Positions 51,975 through 64,000 of a stretch of DNA of 64,000 nucleotides are shown here, one piece after another. Made by a program: the position numbers and the translations under genes. Each line of letters starts with the position of its first letter. Position 1 is the stretch's first letter. A model generated the notes under the pieces. That model ran no database searches. It was given only the letters and a program-made list of their open reading frames with translations, and had not been told where the DNA came from. Location: contig CACMNP010000001.1 of the NCBI GenBank assembly GCA_902615045.1, positions 181,705-245,704 of the forward strand, written 5' to 3'. The DNA is from an uncultured Pelagibacteraceae bacterium. GTDB lineage: Bacteria; Pseudomonadota; Alphaproteobacteria; Pelagibacterales; Pelagibacteraceae.

Positions 51975-53735
51975 ATGACTGTTTATTCTGCACCCGTTAA
52001 AGATATGATGTTCTTATTTGAACATCTAAAAGATAATAAAAATTATAACGAAATTGAAAAATATAAAGAAGTTACTTCTGATCTAGTAAAAGATATCTTA
52101 GAGGAAGCTGCAAAAATTAATGAAGAAATGCTTCTTCCTTTAGCAAAAGCTGGAGACGAAAATCCTTGTGTCTATGAAAATGGAGTAGTTAGAACCCCTC
52201 CAGGTTATAAAGAGGCATATTCAAAATTTATAGAAGATGGATGGGTATCTTTAACTTGTGATCCAAAATATGGTGGTCAAGGAATGCCAAAAACTGTAAG
52301 TGCTTTTTTTGATGAAATGCTTTCATCATCAAGTTTATCTTTTAAATTATATAGTGAATTAAGTATAGGTGCATACAATTGTATTTTGAGTCATGCAACT
52401 GAAGAAATCAAAAACACATATCTTCCTAAAATTGTTGAGGGTAAATGGAGTGGGACAATGTGTTTAACAGAGCCTCAATGTGGAACAGATTTAGGATTAA
52501 TAAAAACAAAGGCAATTAAAAATGAAAATGGTACTTATAATATAAGTGGACAAAAAATCTTTATTACTTCTGGTGACCACGATTTAACTGAAAATATTAT
52601 ACACCTTGTTTTAGCAAGAACGCAGGACGCACCAAAAGGAACGAAGGGAATAAGTTTATTTTTAGTACCAAAATATGAAATTAATGATGATGGATCAATT
52701 GGTCCAAGAAACGGCGTCAATACTGTTTCAATTGAATCAAAAATGGGTATTAAAGGTTCACCCGCATGTGTATTAAGTTTTGATGATGCCAAAGGGTATA
52801 TGATCGGACCAGAGAACAAAGGCTTAAATTCTATGTTTACAATGATGAACTTAGAAAGAATCGTTGTCGGTATACAAGGATTAGGTCTATCTGAAACAGC
52901 TTATCAAACTGCTTTAAGTTATTCTAAAGAGAGAAAACAAGGTAAATCAAATAATAATTCTAATGGAGAAACAGATTTAATTATTAAGCACGCAGATATA
53001 AGAAGAAGTTTATTAAATATGAAGTCTATAATTGAGGGAGAAAGATCTTTATCTTTTTGGATGGCTCAGCAAGTAGATGTAAGCTTAAGTCATAGTTCGG
53101 AGGAAGTAAAAAAAGATGCATCGGATATTGTAGGTCTTATGACGCCTGTAATTAAGTCATTTTTTACAGATATGGGTATGGAAATAACCAATGAAGCAAT
53201 TCAGGTTTTTGGCGGATATGGTTATACAAAAGACCAAGGGATAGAACAATTATTTAGAGATAATAGAATTACACCTATTTATGAAGGAACTAATTCAGTG
53301 CAGGCAATTGATTTTGTATTTAGAAAAATAAGTCAGAAAAAAGTTTTTGATAATTTTATGAAATATGTAGAAACAGAAATTCAAGATTGTTCAAAAGTAG
53401 ATAAATTAAATGAACATGTAAAAAAAATATCTGAATTAAAACATATATTGTCAGATTTCACTGACTGGATATCTCCTAATGGTAACACACCAAAAGACGA
53501 TATAAGCGCATCATGTAACGATTATTTAAGATTTTTTGGTTATTTTTGTCTTTCATTTATATGGCTAAAGACAATGAGAAAAAGCTATGAAAATTTGGAA
53601 AATAATAAAGAGTTTTATGAAGATAAATTAAATACAGGAAATTACTATTTTGATAAAATTTTGCCTAGAGCTGAGAGCCATTATAAATCTGCTATTTCTG
53701 GTAGTAAATATACCATGAGTGCAAAATTTAACTGA
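51975..53735 (+). CDS. dmdC: Acyl-CoA dehydrogenase, DmdC-type (3-methylmercaptopropionyl-CoA dehydrogenase)
   Basis: A 586-residue flavoprotein of the long acyl-CoA dehydrogenase type. The FAD/substrate motifs are MCLTEPQCGTDLGLIKTKA and IFITSGDHDLTENI; EAIQVFGGYGYTKDQGIEQLFRDNRITPIYEGTNSVQA includes the catalytic Glu of YEGTN. The C-terminal extension is as in DmdC enzymes. DmdC forms methylthioacryloyl-CoA in DMSP demethylation. Its identity rests on the family plus direct linkage to dmdB and dmdA; in isolation it could be another large acyl-CoA dehydrogenase. It overlaps dmdB by 1 base. Confidence 0.88.
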   Translation: MTVYSAPVKDMMFLFEHLKDNKNYNEIEKYKEVTSDLVKDILEEAAKINEEMLLPLAKAGDENPCVYENGVVRTPPGYKEAYSKFIEDGWVSLTCDPKYGGQGMPKTVSAFFDEMLSSSSLSFKLYSELSIGAYNCILSHATEEIKNTYLPKIVEGKWSGTMCLTEPQCGTDLGLIKTKAIKNENGTYNISGQKIFITSGDHDLTENIIHLVLARTQDAPKGTKGISLFLVPKYEINDDGSIGPRNGVNTVSIESKMGIKGSPACVLSFDDAKGYMIGPENKGLNSMFTMMNLERIVVGIQGLGLSETAYQTALSYSKERKQGKSNNNSNGETDLIIKHADIRRSLLNMKSIIEGERSLSFWMAQQVDVSLSHSSEEVKKDASDIVGLMTPVIKSFFTDMGMEITNEAIQVFGGYGYTKDQGIEQLFRDNRITPIYEGTNSVQAIDFVFRKISQKKVFDNFMKYVETEIQDCSKVDKLNEHVKKISELKHILSDFTDWISPNGNTPKDDISASCNDYLRFFGYFCLSFIWLKTMRKSYENLENNKEFYEDKLNTGNYYFDKILPRAESHYKSAISGSKYTMSAKFN

Positions 53736-55363
53736 TGAACAAATATAATCAGAACTTAGATAAAAATCCCTCAAATTATGTCCCTTTAACGCCGCTAAGC
53801 TTTCTAGAAAGAGCGAAAGACATTTATCCAAATTACGAAGCTTTAGTATATGAAACAAAATCTTTTACATGGACGGAAGTATTTAACAGGTGTATCAAAT
53901 TTGCAAGTGCACTAGAGAAAATTGGTATTGTTGAAGGAGATACAGTTTCAGTTATGACCTTTAACACTCCAGAGATTTTCGAGGCACATTATTCTGTTCC
54001 TATGACAGGAGCTGTTTTAAATACAATTAATTCAAGACTCGATGCAAAAACTGTTGCTTATATTTTAGAACACAGTGAAGCAAAAGTATTAATAATAGAC
54101 AGGCAATTACATGCTGTTGCAGAAAAGGCTTTATCAACTTTAAAGGAGAAACCAATTGTAATTGATGTTCAAGACGATTTTGCAGATCAATCCTTATTAA
54201 AAAAAATTGGAGATAGAGAATATGAGGAATTTTTAAATACTGGTGATGAAAATTATATTTGGAAAAAACCAAAGGATGAGTGGCAAGCGATTTCTTTAAG
54301 TTATACATCTGGAACAACTGGAAATCCAAAAGGTGTTGTTTATCATCATAGAGGTTCTTATTTAATGTCAACAGGTAGTGCCGTTGCTTGGAATATGCCA
54401 AATAGATTAAATTTTTTAACAGTTGTACCAATGTTCCACTGTAATGGATGGGGGTACCCGTGGACAATACCAATGTTAAATGGAAAAACAGTTTGTTTAA
54501 GAGCTATTGATGTAAAAAAAATATTTGAATTAATTGAAAAGCATGACATTACCCATTTTGGAGGTGCACCTATTGTACTTAATATGATAACAGGTGCATC
54601 ACAAAATGATATCAAAGAATTAAAAAACAAAGTTTATGTTTTAACTGCTGGAGCACCACCTCCAAGTATAATTTTCAAAAAAATGAAAGCATTAGGATTT
54701 GAGGTAATGCATGTCTATGGTTTAACAGAAACATACGGACATGTTTTACAATGTGCTTGGAATGATGAATGGAATGGTTTTGAAGAAGATAAAATTAATG
54801 AAATTAAAGCAAGGCAAGGTGTGAGATTTCCAAACACAGAAGGAGTGGTTGTTTTAGATCCAGAAACTATGAAACCCGTGCCTAAGGATGGAGAAACCAT
54901 TGGCGAGATAATGATCAAAGGTAATGTTGTTATGAAAGGGTATTTTAAAGACAAAGAGGCCACTGAAAAGGCTATGAAAGATGGATGGTTTCACTCTGGT
55001 GATTTGGCAGTTATTTATCCAGATGGATACATCAAGGTTAAAGATAGGTCGAAAGATATTATTATTTCAGGTGGAGAGAATATTTCTTCTATCGAAATCG
55101 AAAACACACTTTCTAAGCACCCAGCTGTTTCAATTGTTGCTGTAGTAGCAAAACCAGATGAGAAATGGGGAGAAGTTCCATGCGCATTTATAGAGAAAGT
55201 GGCAGATAAAGAGACAGATGAAAAAGAATTAATCGATTTTTGTAGAGAAACTCTAGCAGGGTTCAAAATTCCAAAAAAAATAGACTTCTGTGAACTTCCA
55301 AAAACATCAACAGGTAAAATCCAAAAATTTGAATTAAGAAAAAGAGCTAAGGAACTTTCTTAG
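53735..55363 (+). CDS. dmdB: Acyl-CoA synthetase, DmdB-type (3-methylmercaptopropionate-CoA ligase)
   Basis: A 542-residue AMP-forming ligase. The P-loop is LSYTSGTTGNPKGVVYHHRGS, followed by TVVPMFHCNGWGYPW, HVYGLTETYGHV, GWFHSGDLAVIYPDGYIKVKDRSKDIIISGGENIS, and the C-terminal lysine in KTSTGKIQKFELR. It activates methylmercaptopropionate, the DmdA product, to the CoA ester used by DmdC. The start overlaps the dmdC stop (TGATG). The assignment relies on its place between dmdC and dmdA. Confidence 0.88.
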   Translation: MNKYNQNLDKNPSNYVPLTPLSFLERAKDIYPNYEALVYETKSFTWTEVFNRCIKFASALEKIGIVEGDTVSVMTFNTPEIFEAHYSVPMTGAVLNTINSRLDAKTVAYILEHSEAKVLIIDRQLHAVAEKALSTLKEKPIVIDVQDDFADQSLLKKIGDREYEEFLNTGDENYIWKKPKDEWQAISLSYTSGTTGNPKGVVYHHRGSYLMSTGSAVAWNMPNRLNFLTVVPMFHCNGWGYPWTIPMLNGKTVCLRAIDVKKIFELIEKHDITHFGGAPIVLNMITGASQNDIKELKNKVYVLTAGAPPPSIIFKKMKALGFEVMHVYGLTETYGHVLQCAWNDEWNGFEEDKINEIKARQGVRFPNTEGVVVLDPETMKPVPKDGETIGEIMIKGNVVMKGYFKDKEATEKAMKDGWFHSGDLAVIYPDGYIKVKDRSKDIIISGGENISSIEIENTLSKHPAVSIVAVVAKPDEKWGEVPCAFIEKVADKETDEKELIDFCRETLAGFKIPKKIDFCELPKTSTGKIQKFELRKRAKELS

Positions 55364-55428
55364 ATTTCTTTCAAATAAACCACTTACTTTCTTTACAAAT
55401 AGATAAAAAGATGACACTAAGCTAAAAA

Positions 55429-56538
55429 ATGAAAAACTTTTCTATTGCAAAATCAAGAAGACTTAGAGGTACGCCTTATACATCAAGAATTGAAAAACAA
55501 GGTGTTACAGCTTACACAATATACAATCATATGTTGCTTCCTGCTGCATTTGGTTCTTTAGAAGACTCATATCATCATTTAAAAGAGCATGTTCAAGTTT
55601 GGGATGTGGCTGCTGAAAGACAAGTAGAGATTACTGGAAAAGATGCTGCAAAATTGGTTCAACTTATGACTTGTAGAGATCTTTCGAAATCAAAAGATGG
55701 AAGATGTTATTATTGTCCAATCATAGATGATAATGCTGGATTAATTAATGACCCAGTTGTTCTAAGATTTAATGAGAATAAATGGTGGGTTTCTATTGCA
55801 GATACAGATGTAATCTTATTTGCTAAAGGATTGGCAATCGGGAATAAATTTGATGTAAATATTATCGAACCTGAAGTTGATATTATGGCTGTGCAAGGGC
55901 CTAAATCATTTAAGTTAATGGAAAAAGTTTTTGGTGAAAAAATAACAAATTTAAAATTTTTTGGTTTTGATTATTTTGATTTTGCTGGAGCCAAACATTT
56001 AATTGCTCAATCAGGATGGTCTAAACAAGGTGGATATGAAATTTATGTTGAGAATAATGAGGCGGGTTTAAAACTATACGATCATTTATTTGAAATCGGA
56101 GATGAGTTTAATATTAGAGCAGGATGTCCTAATTTAATTGAACGTATCGAAAGTGGATTACTTTCTCAAGGAAACGATATGGACAATGGAGACAACCCAT
56201 ACGAATGTGGCTTTGATAAATATATTAATGTTGATAGTGATGTTGAATTTTTAGGAAAAGAGAAATTAAAAAAAATAAAGTCCGAAGGAATTAAAAGAAA
56301 ACTAATGGGCGTTAAAATTGATACTGATAAAATAAGTGTAACTGGTTCGATGAATTTAACAGATGAAAAAAATAATATAATCGGAGAACTAAGATCAGGT
56401 TGTTACAATCCAACTTTTAAACAGGTAATTGGTATAGCTATGATAAAAAAACCATATTTTGAAGCAAAGCAAACATTCAAAATTGATATAAATGGTAATA
56501 GTTTTAACGGAACAGTTTGCGATTTACCTTTCATTTAG
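55429..56538 (+). CDS. dmdA: Dimethylsulfoniopropionate demethylase
   Basis: A 369-residue aminomethyltransferase-fold (GcvT-like) enzyme that moves a methyl group from DMSP to tetrahydrofolate. The opening [23 protein letters not shown] with [10 protein letters not shown] is typical for SAR11 DmdA, and the core has [27 protein letters not shown] and [14 protein letters not shown]. Length equals the characterised Pelagibacter enzyme as I remember it. It is separated from dmdB by 65 bp, where no riboswitch-like fold is apparent, so it may also have its own promoter. Confidence 0.95.
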   Translation: MKNFSIAKSRRLRGTPYTSRIEKQGVTAYTIYNHMLLPAAFGSLEDSYHHLKEHVQVWDVAAERQVEITGKDAAKLVQLMTCRDLSKSKDGRCYYCPIIDDNAGLINDPVVLRFNENKWWVSIADTDVILFAKGLAIGNKFDVNIIEPEVDIMAVQGPKSFKLMEKVFGEKITNLKFFGFDYFDFAGAKHLIAQSGWSKQGGYEIYVENNEAGLKLYDHLFEIGDEFNIRAGCPNLIERIESGLLSQGNDMDNGDNPYECGFDKYINVDSDVEFLGKEKLKKIKSEGIKRKLMGVKIDTDKISVTGSMNLTDEKNNIIGELRSGCYNPTFKQVIGIAMIKKPYFEAKQTFKIDINGNSFNGTVCDLPFI

Positions 56539-56552
56539 TATAAATCTTTAAA

Positions 56553-57563
56553 ATGACTAATATAGCTATCATCGGTGCAACCGGTAATGTTGGAAGAAAG
56601 ACTCTAGAAGTTATAGAAAAAAAAGATATTAAATTTGATAACCTTTTTTTAGTTGCTTCTTCTAATAGTGCTGGAAAAAAAATAAGTTTTAAAGGCAAAG
56701 ATTACGAAGTCCATGATCTTGAAAAATATGATTTTTCAAATGCGAATATAACTTTTTTTGCAGCAGGTGGTAAAATTGCAGAACAATATGCAGAAAGTGC
56801 AGCAAAATTAACAACTGTAATTGATAATTCCAGTTTTTTTAGAATGGACCCCGATGTTCCACTTATTGTGCCTCAAGTGAATGCAGAAAAAATTAATGAA
56901 ATGAAAAAAAATATTGTGGCAAATCCTAACTGCTCAACAGCTCAGTTAGTATTAGCTCTTAAACCATTACATGATTTATATAAAATAAAAAGGGTGATAG
57001 TTTCTACTTATCAATCTGTTTCTGGAGGCGGAAAAGCACCTATGGATGAATTGATTGAACAAACAAAATCTTATCTTGATGGAAATTCTGTTCAATCTAA
57101 AAATTTTACTAAACAAATAGCTTTCAATATAATTCCTCACATTGATGTTTTTTCGGATGATGGATACACAAAAGAAGAATTGAAAATGACTAATGAAACA
57201 AAAAAAATACTGGATAATAATATAGAGTTAACAGCTACGTGCGTTAGAATTCCTGTTCTAGTATCACATTCAGAGTCAGTAAATATAGAGTTCGAAAATC
57301 CTTACTCTCTTGATCAAATCAGAGAAGCATTAAATAACGCTGATGGTTGTAGAGTTATAGATAAAAGAGAAAATGGAGGATATAGCACACCAATAGAAGC
57401 AACTGGTAGTTATGAAACATTTATCTCGAGAATTAGAGATGATAAGACAAAAGAGAACTCAATTAATTTGTGGATCGTTTCAGATAACCTATTAAGAGGA
57501 GCCGCATTGAATTCTGTTGAAATTGCAGAAACAATAATGAAAGTAAATCAAAATGGAAAATAA
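56553..57563 (+). CDS. asd: Aspartate-semialdehyde dehydrogenase
   Basis: A 336-residue NADP-dependent enzyme in the lysine/threonine/methionine branch. The Rossmann motif is IAIIGATGNVGRKTLEV; the catalytic Cys is in VANPNCSTAQLVLAL; TYQSVSGGGKAPMDEL and RIPVLVSHSESV, which contains the active-site His, are conserved. It begins 14 bp after dmdA and overlaps sdhC by 11 bp. Confidence 0.96.
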   Translation: MTNIAIIGATGNVGRKTLEVIEKKDIKFDNLFLVASSNSAGKKISFKGKDYEVHDLEKYDFSNANITFFAAGGKIAEQYAESAAKLTTVIDNSSFFRMDPDVPLIVPQVNAEKINEMKKNIVANPNCSTAQLVLALKPLHDLYKIKRVIVSTYQSVSGGGKAPMDELIEQTKSYLDGNSVQSKNFTKQIAFNIIPHIDVFSDDGYTKEELKMTNETKKILDNNIELTATCVRIPVLVSHSESVNIEFENPYSLDQIREALNNADGCRVIDKRENGGYSTPIEATGSYETFISRIRDDKTKENSINLWIVSDNLLRGAALNSVEIAETIMKVNQNGK

Positions 57564-57933
57564 TCCTTTATCTCCTCACATTCAAATTTATAGATGGCAT
57601 GTTTCATCTTTAGTTTCAATATCTCATAGAATTACTGGAATAATAAATATATTAGCAATAACTTTAATCTGTATTTTTTTTATATTTTTTTCATTTAGTG
57701 AAGGAAGTCATGAATTTATAAAGTTTTTCCTGCAATCTATTATTGGAAAATTTTTCATATTGGGTATTACATGGTCTTTTAGTTTTCAAATCTTAAGTGA
57801 GATAAGACATTTAATTATGGATTTTGGTTATGGATTTGAATTAAAAACTACAAAAATCACTGGCTTAATTGTAATCTTTGGATCTTTTGTTTTAACCATT
57901 TCAATTTATTTGATAGGAAGAAATTTATTGTAA
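57553..57933 (+). CDS. sdhC: Succinate dehydrogenase cytochrome b556 subunit
   Basis: A 126-residue membrane anchor with three helices. N-terminal RPLSPH-like NPLSPHIQIYRWHVSSLVSISHRITG and the third-helix ligand region SEIRHLIMDFGYGFE are standard; His86 in IRHLIMDFG corresponds to the haem-b ligand of the C subunit. It anchors SdhAB and helps form the quinone site. It overlaps asd by 11 bp and shares one base with sdhD. Confidence 0.94.
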   Translation: MENNPLSPHIQIYRWHVSSLVSISHRITGIINILAITLICIFFIFFSFSEGSHEFIKFFLQSIIGKFFILGITWSFSFQILSEIRHLIMDFGYGFELKTTKITGLIVIFGSFVLTISIYLIGRNLL

Positions 57934-58262
57934 TGAGAGCAGTAACAAAAAAATGGGTATTTCTAAAAGTGAGTTCTCTTATATTGGTACCTTTGATGCT
58001 ATGGTTTGCTTTAAATCTGGTAAGTATTTATGACAAAAGTTACTTAGAGATATTGACTTTTCTAACTTCTCAACCTTCAAAGTTTATATTTAGTCTTTTT
58101 CTTATTTTTGCTTACTTTTTCTCAGCATTAAGCATCAGTGAGGTTTTTGAAGACTATATTAAAGACGAAAAAATCAAAAATGCCGCAAACAAAGCTTTAA
58201 ATTTTTTTGCTATAACAATTCCTTTAATTACAATATTAGCGGTATTTAAACTAACTATATGA
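57933..58262 (+). CDS. sdhD: Succinate dehydrogenase membrane anchor subunit lacking histidine
   Basis: A 109-residue three-helix anchor. [25 protein letters not shown] matches the start of alphaproteobacterial SdhD, and the second-helix end [13 protein letters not shown] matches the segment that normally reads FHAxLGxQVVIEDY. The histidine of that segment, the usual second haem-b ligand, is replaced by Phe63, and the protein contains no histidine at all. The quinone-site tyrosine (Tyr75 in EDY) is kept. It overlaps sdhA by 4 bp. Confidence 0.9.
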   Translation: MRAVTKKWVFLKVSSLILVPLMLWFALNLVSIYDKSYLEILTFLTSQPSKFIFSLFLIFAYFFSALSISEVFEDYIKDEKIKNAANKALNFFAITIPLITILAVFKLTI

Positions 58263-60034
58263 AATCTTATAATATTATAGATCATGAATACGATGTCGTT
58301 GTCCTTGGTGCTGGAGGCTCTGGCCTAAGAGCTGCGGTTGGCTTAAGTGAAGCTGGATTAAAAACTGCATGCATTTCTAAGGTCTTTCCAACTAGAAGTC
58401 ACACATCAGCTGCGCAAGGTGGAATTTCAGCAGCCCTTGGAAATATGGGTGAAGATGATTGGCGTTGGCACATGTACGATACTGTAAAAGGAGCGGATTG
58501 GTTAGGTGATCAAGATAGTATTGAATATTTGTGTAAGGAAGCTCCGAAAGCGGTTTTAGAATTAGAAAAGTATGGTGTTCCTTTTAGTAGAACAGAAGAT
58601 GGAAAAATCTATCAAAGACCATTTGGAGGAATGACAAAAAATTATGGAAATGGAATAGTACAAAGAACTTGTGCAGCAGCAGACAGAACTGGTCATGCAA
58701 TTCTCCATACATTGTATGGTCAAGCACTTAAACATAATACAGAATTTTTTATTGAATATTTTGCATTAGACTTAATTATGAAAGATGGACAATGCAAAGG
58801 TTTAATTGCTTGGAATTTAAATGATGGAACAATTCATCGTTTTAGATCTCACATAACAATTATAGCCACAGGGGGATACGGGAAGGTGTATTACTCAGCA
58901 ACATCTGCACATACTTGTACTGGTGATGGTAATGCAATGGTATTAAGAGCTGGATTACCTCTTCAAGACATGGAGTTTGTACAATTTCACCCAACAGGAA
59001 TATATGGACACGGAACACTTATTTCTGAAGGTGTAAGAGGTGAAGGTGGATATTTGGTAAACTCTAAAGGTGAAAGATTTATGGAGAGATATGCTCCCAA
59101 CGCTAAAGATCTTGCATCAAGAGATGTAGTTAGCAGATCAATGTCTATTGAAATCAATGAGGGAAGAGGTGTTGGTAAAGATCAAGACCATGTTCATCTA
59201 TATTTAAGTCATTTAGATAAGAAAGTTATTGAAGATAGATTGCCAGGCATTACTGAGGCAGCAAGATTATTTGCAAATGTAGATGTAACCAAAGAACCAA
59301 TACCAGTTGTTCCAACAGTTCATTATAATATGGGTGGTATACCAACAAATTATAAAGCTGAAGTTTTAACAGTAAACGGATCTCAAAAAACAGTCCCAGG
59401 TTTGATGGCGATTGGTGAGGCCGCGTGCGTATCTGTGCATGGAGCAAATAGACTAGGTTCAAATTCACTTATTGACTTGGTTGTTTTTGGAAGAGCTGCA
59501 GCAAAGAGAGCAGCGGAATTGGTAAAACCTGGAACGCCTCACGAAGAAGTTAGTGAAAGCGAAACTGAAAAATGTCTAAATAGATTTGATAAACTAAGGT
59601 ATGCAGAGGGAGATAATGGAACTGCTGAACTTAGACTGGCGATGCAAAAAACAATGCAGTCTAAATGTGCTGTATTTAGAACTGAAAAGAATCTTAAAGA
59701 GGGTGTAGATGAGATCAGAAAAACATATGATGGCATGGAATCGATTTCTGTTAAAGACAAATCGTTGGTATTCAATACTGATTTAGTTGAGACTTTAGAA
59801 TTTGATAATTTAATTAGACAGGCGATAACAACTGTAGATTCTGCATATCACAGAAAAGAAAGCAGAGGAGCTCATGCTCGTGAAGATTATCCGAAAAGAA
59901 ATGATGAAAAATTTATGAAACATACATTGTCTTGGTGTGATGGAAAAAATACTAAAATTGAATACAGAGATGTACATACTTCAACATTAACAAATGAAGT
60001 CCAATATTTTCCTCCACAAGAAAGAGTGTATTAA
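58259..60034 (+). CDS. sdhA: Succinate dehydrogenase flavoprotein subunit
   Basis: A 591-residue flavoprotein oxidising succinate to fumarate in the TCA cycle. It opens [19 protein letters not shown]. The covalent FAD histidine is in [18 protein letters not shown], and conserved blocks are [23 protein letters not shown], the active-site Arg in SRDVVSRSM, and [20 protein letters not shown]-terminal [14 protein letters not shown] is typical. Length is normal. Confidence 0.98.
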   Translation: MKSYNIIDHEYDVVVLGAGGSGLRAAVGLSEAGLKTACISKVFPTRSHTSAAQGGISAALGNMGEDDWRWHMYDTVKGADWLGDQDSIEYLCKEAPKAVLELEKYGVPFSRTEDGKIYQRPFGGMTKNYGNGIVQRTCAAADRTGHAILHTLYGQALKHNTEFFIEYFALDLIMKDGQCKGLIAWNLNDGTIHRFRSHITIIATGGYGKVYYSATSAHTCTGDGNAMVLRAGLPLQDMEFVQFHPTGIYGHGTLISEGVRGEGGYLVNSKGERFMERYAPNAKDLASRDVVSRSMSIEINEGRGVGKDQDHVHLYLSHLDKKVIEDRLPGITEAARLFANVDVTKEPIPVVPTVHYNMGGIPTNYKAEVLTVNGSQKTVPGLMAIGEAACVSVHGANRLGSNSLIDLVVFGRAAAKRAAELVKPGTPHEEVSESETEKCLNRFDKLRYAEGDNGTAELRLAMQKTMQSKCAVFRTEKNLKEGVDEIRKTYDGMESISVKDKSLVFNTDLVETLEFDNLIRQAITTVDSAYHRKESRGAHAREDYPKRNDEKFMKHTLSWCDGKNTKIEYRDVHTSTLTNEVQYFPPQERVY

Positions 60035-60807
60035 TGGTTCAATTAAATTTACCACAAAACTCAAAAGTTAATAAAGGTAAATATTTTAAAGACAAAACCG
60101 GTTCAAAGAATATCAGAAAAGTAAATGTTTATAGATGGGATCCAACCAGTGGAGAGAATCCAAGAATAGACACATATGAAGTAGATATGGACAATTGTCC
60201 TTCTAAAGTTTTAGATATACTAAATAAAATTAAAAACGAAATTGATCCAACACTTGCATATAGAAGATCTTGTGCGCATGGAGTTTGTGGTTCTTGTGCA
60301 ATGAATATGGGTGGAAAAAATGGTCTTGCATGTACTAAGCCACATGCAGAAATTAAGGGAGATATAGATATATACCCTTTGCCTCACTTAAAAGTAAAAA
60401 AAGATTTAATAGGAGACTTAAGTGGATTATATAAACAATACCAATCCATTGAACCTTGGTTAAAAAATAATTCAAAAAGTGAAACAACAGAAATTCATCA
60501 ATCTCCAGAAGATAGAGCTAAACTTGATGGAGCTTATGAATGTATAATGTGTGCTTGTTGTTCTACTTCATGTCCTAGTTATTGGTGGAATGGCGATAAG
60601 TATTTAGGTCCTGCAGTTTTATTACAAGCTTATAGATGGATAATGGATAGCAGAGACGAAGATAGAAAGGAAAGACTTCAAAAGGTTGCAGATGAACTTA
60701 AGCTTTATAGATGCCATACGATTTTGAACTGCACTAACGCATGTCCAAAAGGATTAAATCCAGCAAAAGCTATTGCTGAGATAAAGAAAATGCTTGCAAC
60801 CACATAA
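60034..60807 (+). CDS. sdhB: Succinate dehydrogenase iron-sulfur subunit
   Basis: A 257-residue electron-transfer subunit. The 2Fe-2S site is [24 protein letters not shown], the 4Fe-4S site is [17 protein letters not shown], and the 3Fe-4S ligands are in [17 protein letters not shown]. All ligands are in place. It starts within the last base of sdhA and is followed by 20 bp before mmsA. Confidence 0.98.
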   Translation: MVQLNLPQNSKVNKGKYFKDKTGSKNIRKVNVYRWDPTSGENPRIDTYEVDMDNCPSKVLDILNKIKNEIDPTLAYRRSCAHGVCGSCAMNMGGKNGLACTKPHAEIKGDIDIYPLPHLKVKKDLIGDLSGLYKQYQSIEPWLKNNSKSETTEIHQSPEDRAKLDGAYECIMCACCSTSCPSYWWNGDKYLGPAVLLQAYRWIMDSRDEDRKERLQKVADELKLYRCHTILNCTNACPKGLNPAKAIAEIKKMLATT

Positions 60808-60827
60808 TTACTTATTTAAATACATCC

Positions 60828-63288
<2,461 letters not shown>

Positions 63289-63291
63289 TTA

Positions 63292-64000
63292 ATGAATATT
63301 CACGAACACCAAGCAAAGAATATACTTAGAAAATATGGAGCTAAAGTTCCGGATGGAGTTTATGCTCTAGATGTAAATGAATTATTGGAAAAAGCTAAAA
63401 ATCTTAAAACTGATAAATATGTGTTGAAAGCACAAATTCATGCTGGAGGCAGAGGTAAAGCTGGTGGAGTTAAAATAGTAAATGATTTAAAAAGTCTTGA
63501 AACAGAGGCAAAATCCTTGCTTGGAAAAAAATTAATCACTCATCAGACAGGACCTAGCGGAAAAATTGTTAAAAGATTATATGTCGAAGTTTCATCTAAC
63601 ATTGATAAAGAATTTTATTTGTCTTGTGTTGTAGATCGTGCGAGCTCAAAGATAGCTTTTATCTCAAGTGATCAAGGGGGTATGGATATAGAAGAAGTCG
63701 CAATCAAATCTCCTGAGAAAATTTTAACAACAAAAGTAGATTTAGATAACGAAATATCTGATGAAAATTGTAATAAAATAATAAGTATTTTTAATCTAGA
63801 TGAAGAAACAAAAGAACAAGGAATTAGTCTAATTAAGTCCATATACAAATTATTTATAGAAACCGATGCTAATTTAATCGAAATTAATCCTTTAATTTTA
63901 ACAAAAGAAAAAGAGTTGATTTGTTTAGATGCAAAAATGAATTTTGATGGAAATGCTTTATTCAGACATCCAGAGCTAATTGAGTTGAGAGACCTCAATG
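63292..64000 (+). CDS. sucC: Succinyl-CoA synthetase beta subunit (5' part, cut by window edge)
   Basis: The frame from the ATG at 63292 is open to the window end, giving 236 residues. It begins MNIHEHQAKNILRKYGAKVP and continues with the ATP-grasp HAGGRGKAGGVKIV, HQTGPSGKIVKRLYVE and LIEINPLILT, ending near FDGNALFRHPELIELRDLN, all standard for SucC. It makes succinate and ATP or GTP from succinyl-CoA with SucD, expected downstream. Spacing to mdh is 3 bp. Confidence 0.96.
   Translation, partial: MNIHEHQAKNILRKYGAKVPDGVYALDVNELLEKAKNLKTDKYVLKAQIHAGGRGKAGGVKIVNDLKSLETEAKSLLGKKLITHQTGPSGKIVKRLYVEVSSNIDKEFYLSCVVDRASSKIAFISSDQGGMDIEEVAIKSPEKILTTKVDLDNEISDENCNKIISIFNLDEETKEQGISLIKSIYKLFIETDANLIEINPLILTKEKELICLDAKMNFDGNALFRHPELIELRDLN

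Noticed and set aside
54027..54473. 148-residue open frame on the minus strand within dmdB
   Set aside because: Leu/Gln/His-rich composition typical of the antisense of a real gene; no motif, and it is fully covered by dmdB.
55364..55428. Riboswitch upstream of dmdA
   Set aside because: The 65-bp gap is AT-rich with no stable hairpin or recognisable riboswitch core.

Overview
The window reads as a piece of a streamlined marine alphaproteobacterial chromosome of the SAR11 group (Candidatus Pelagibacter or a close relative). The evidence is a very AT-rich sequence, gaps of only a few bases between genes, many 1-17 bp gene overlaps, and a gene set typical of that group: the DMSP demethylation genes dmdC-dmdB-dmdA, short FtsY, solute-binding-protein transporters, photolyases and a cytochrome c maturation block. 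There is no tRNA, rRNA, IS element, prophage or CRISPR array. No gene-free stretch exceeds 300 bases; the longest are 12509-12675 and 45595-45753, and both hold RNA-like inverted repeats described below.

Layout. 1-4610: an ABC export pair (YbbP/YbbA type), a divergent GDSL esterase (tesA), a metallo-beta-lactamase-fold hydrolase, a PQQ-type sugar dehydrogenase and an SDR protein. 4638-7671: a light-repair island with an FeS-BCP-type photolyase, a 42-aa DUF2256 zinc-ribbon-like protein, a small CSCC protein and a second photolyase-like protein whose domains are in swapped order. 7678-12508: argG, an IalB-like protein, an aldo/keto reductase, a Bax-inhibitor-1 protein, DUF2794, yciB and hspQ. 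12676-17299: ccmC-D-E-F-G-H and a PagL-like lipid A deacylase. 17308-24412: oxidoreductases for small hydroxy acids and alcohols (two tandem FMN hydroxyacid oxidases, an aminotransferase, a GlcD-like protein, a D-hydroxyacid dehydrogenase, an alcohol dehydrogenase). 24437-31203: a polyol/sugar-type ABC importer with two unlike ATPases, then an amidase. 31330-36205: a TakP-type TRAP transporter with oversized membrane subunits. 36202-40318 (minus strand): a PanE-like reductase, an AAE3-like acyl-CoA synthetase and a gamma-glutamyltransferase. 40349-43860: MFS and DMT transporters, an alpha/beta hydrolase and an unknown secreted protein. 43853-48821: ftsY and dapF, divergent from ffh, rpsP, trmD and rplS. 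48831-51942: leuC-leuD-leuB. 51975-56538: dmdC-dmdB-dmdA. 56553-64000: asd, sdhC-D-A-B, mmsA, mdh and the start of sucC.

The genes fit an aerobic heterotroph of sunlit water. It imports small organic acids and polyol-like solutes, oxidises C2/C3 hydroxy acids, uses DMSP as a reduced-sulfur and carbon source, feeds these into the TCA cycle (mmsA, sdh, mdh, sucC), and repairs UV damage with light.

The most notable observations are: a compact pseudoknot-forming RNA leader upstream of ffh; an SdhD subunit with no histidine, and therefore no usual haem ligand; an importer whose two ATPases appear to form one intact and one degenerate ATP site; a photolyase-like protein with inverted domain order next to an FeS-BCP photolyase lacking most cluster cysteines; and a TRAP permease with a roughly 320-residue hydrophilic coiled-coil tail.
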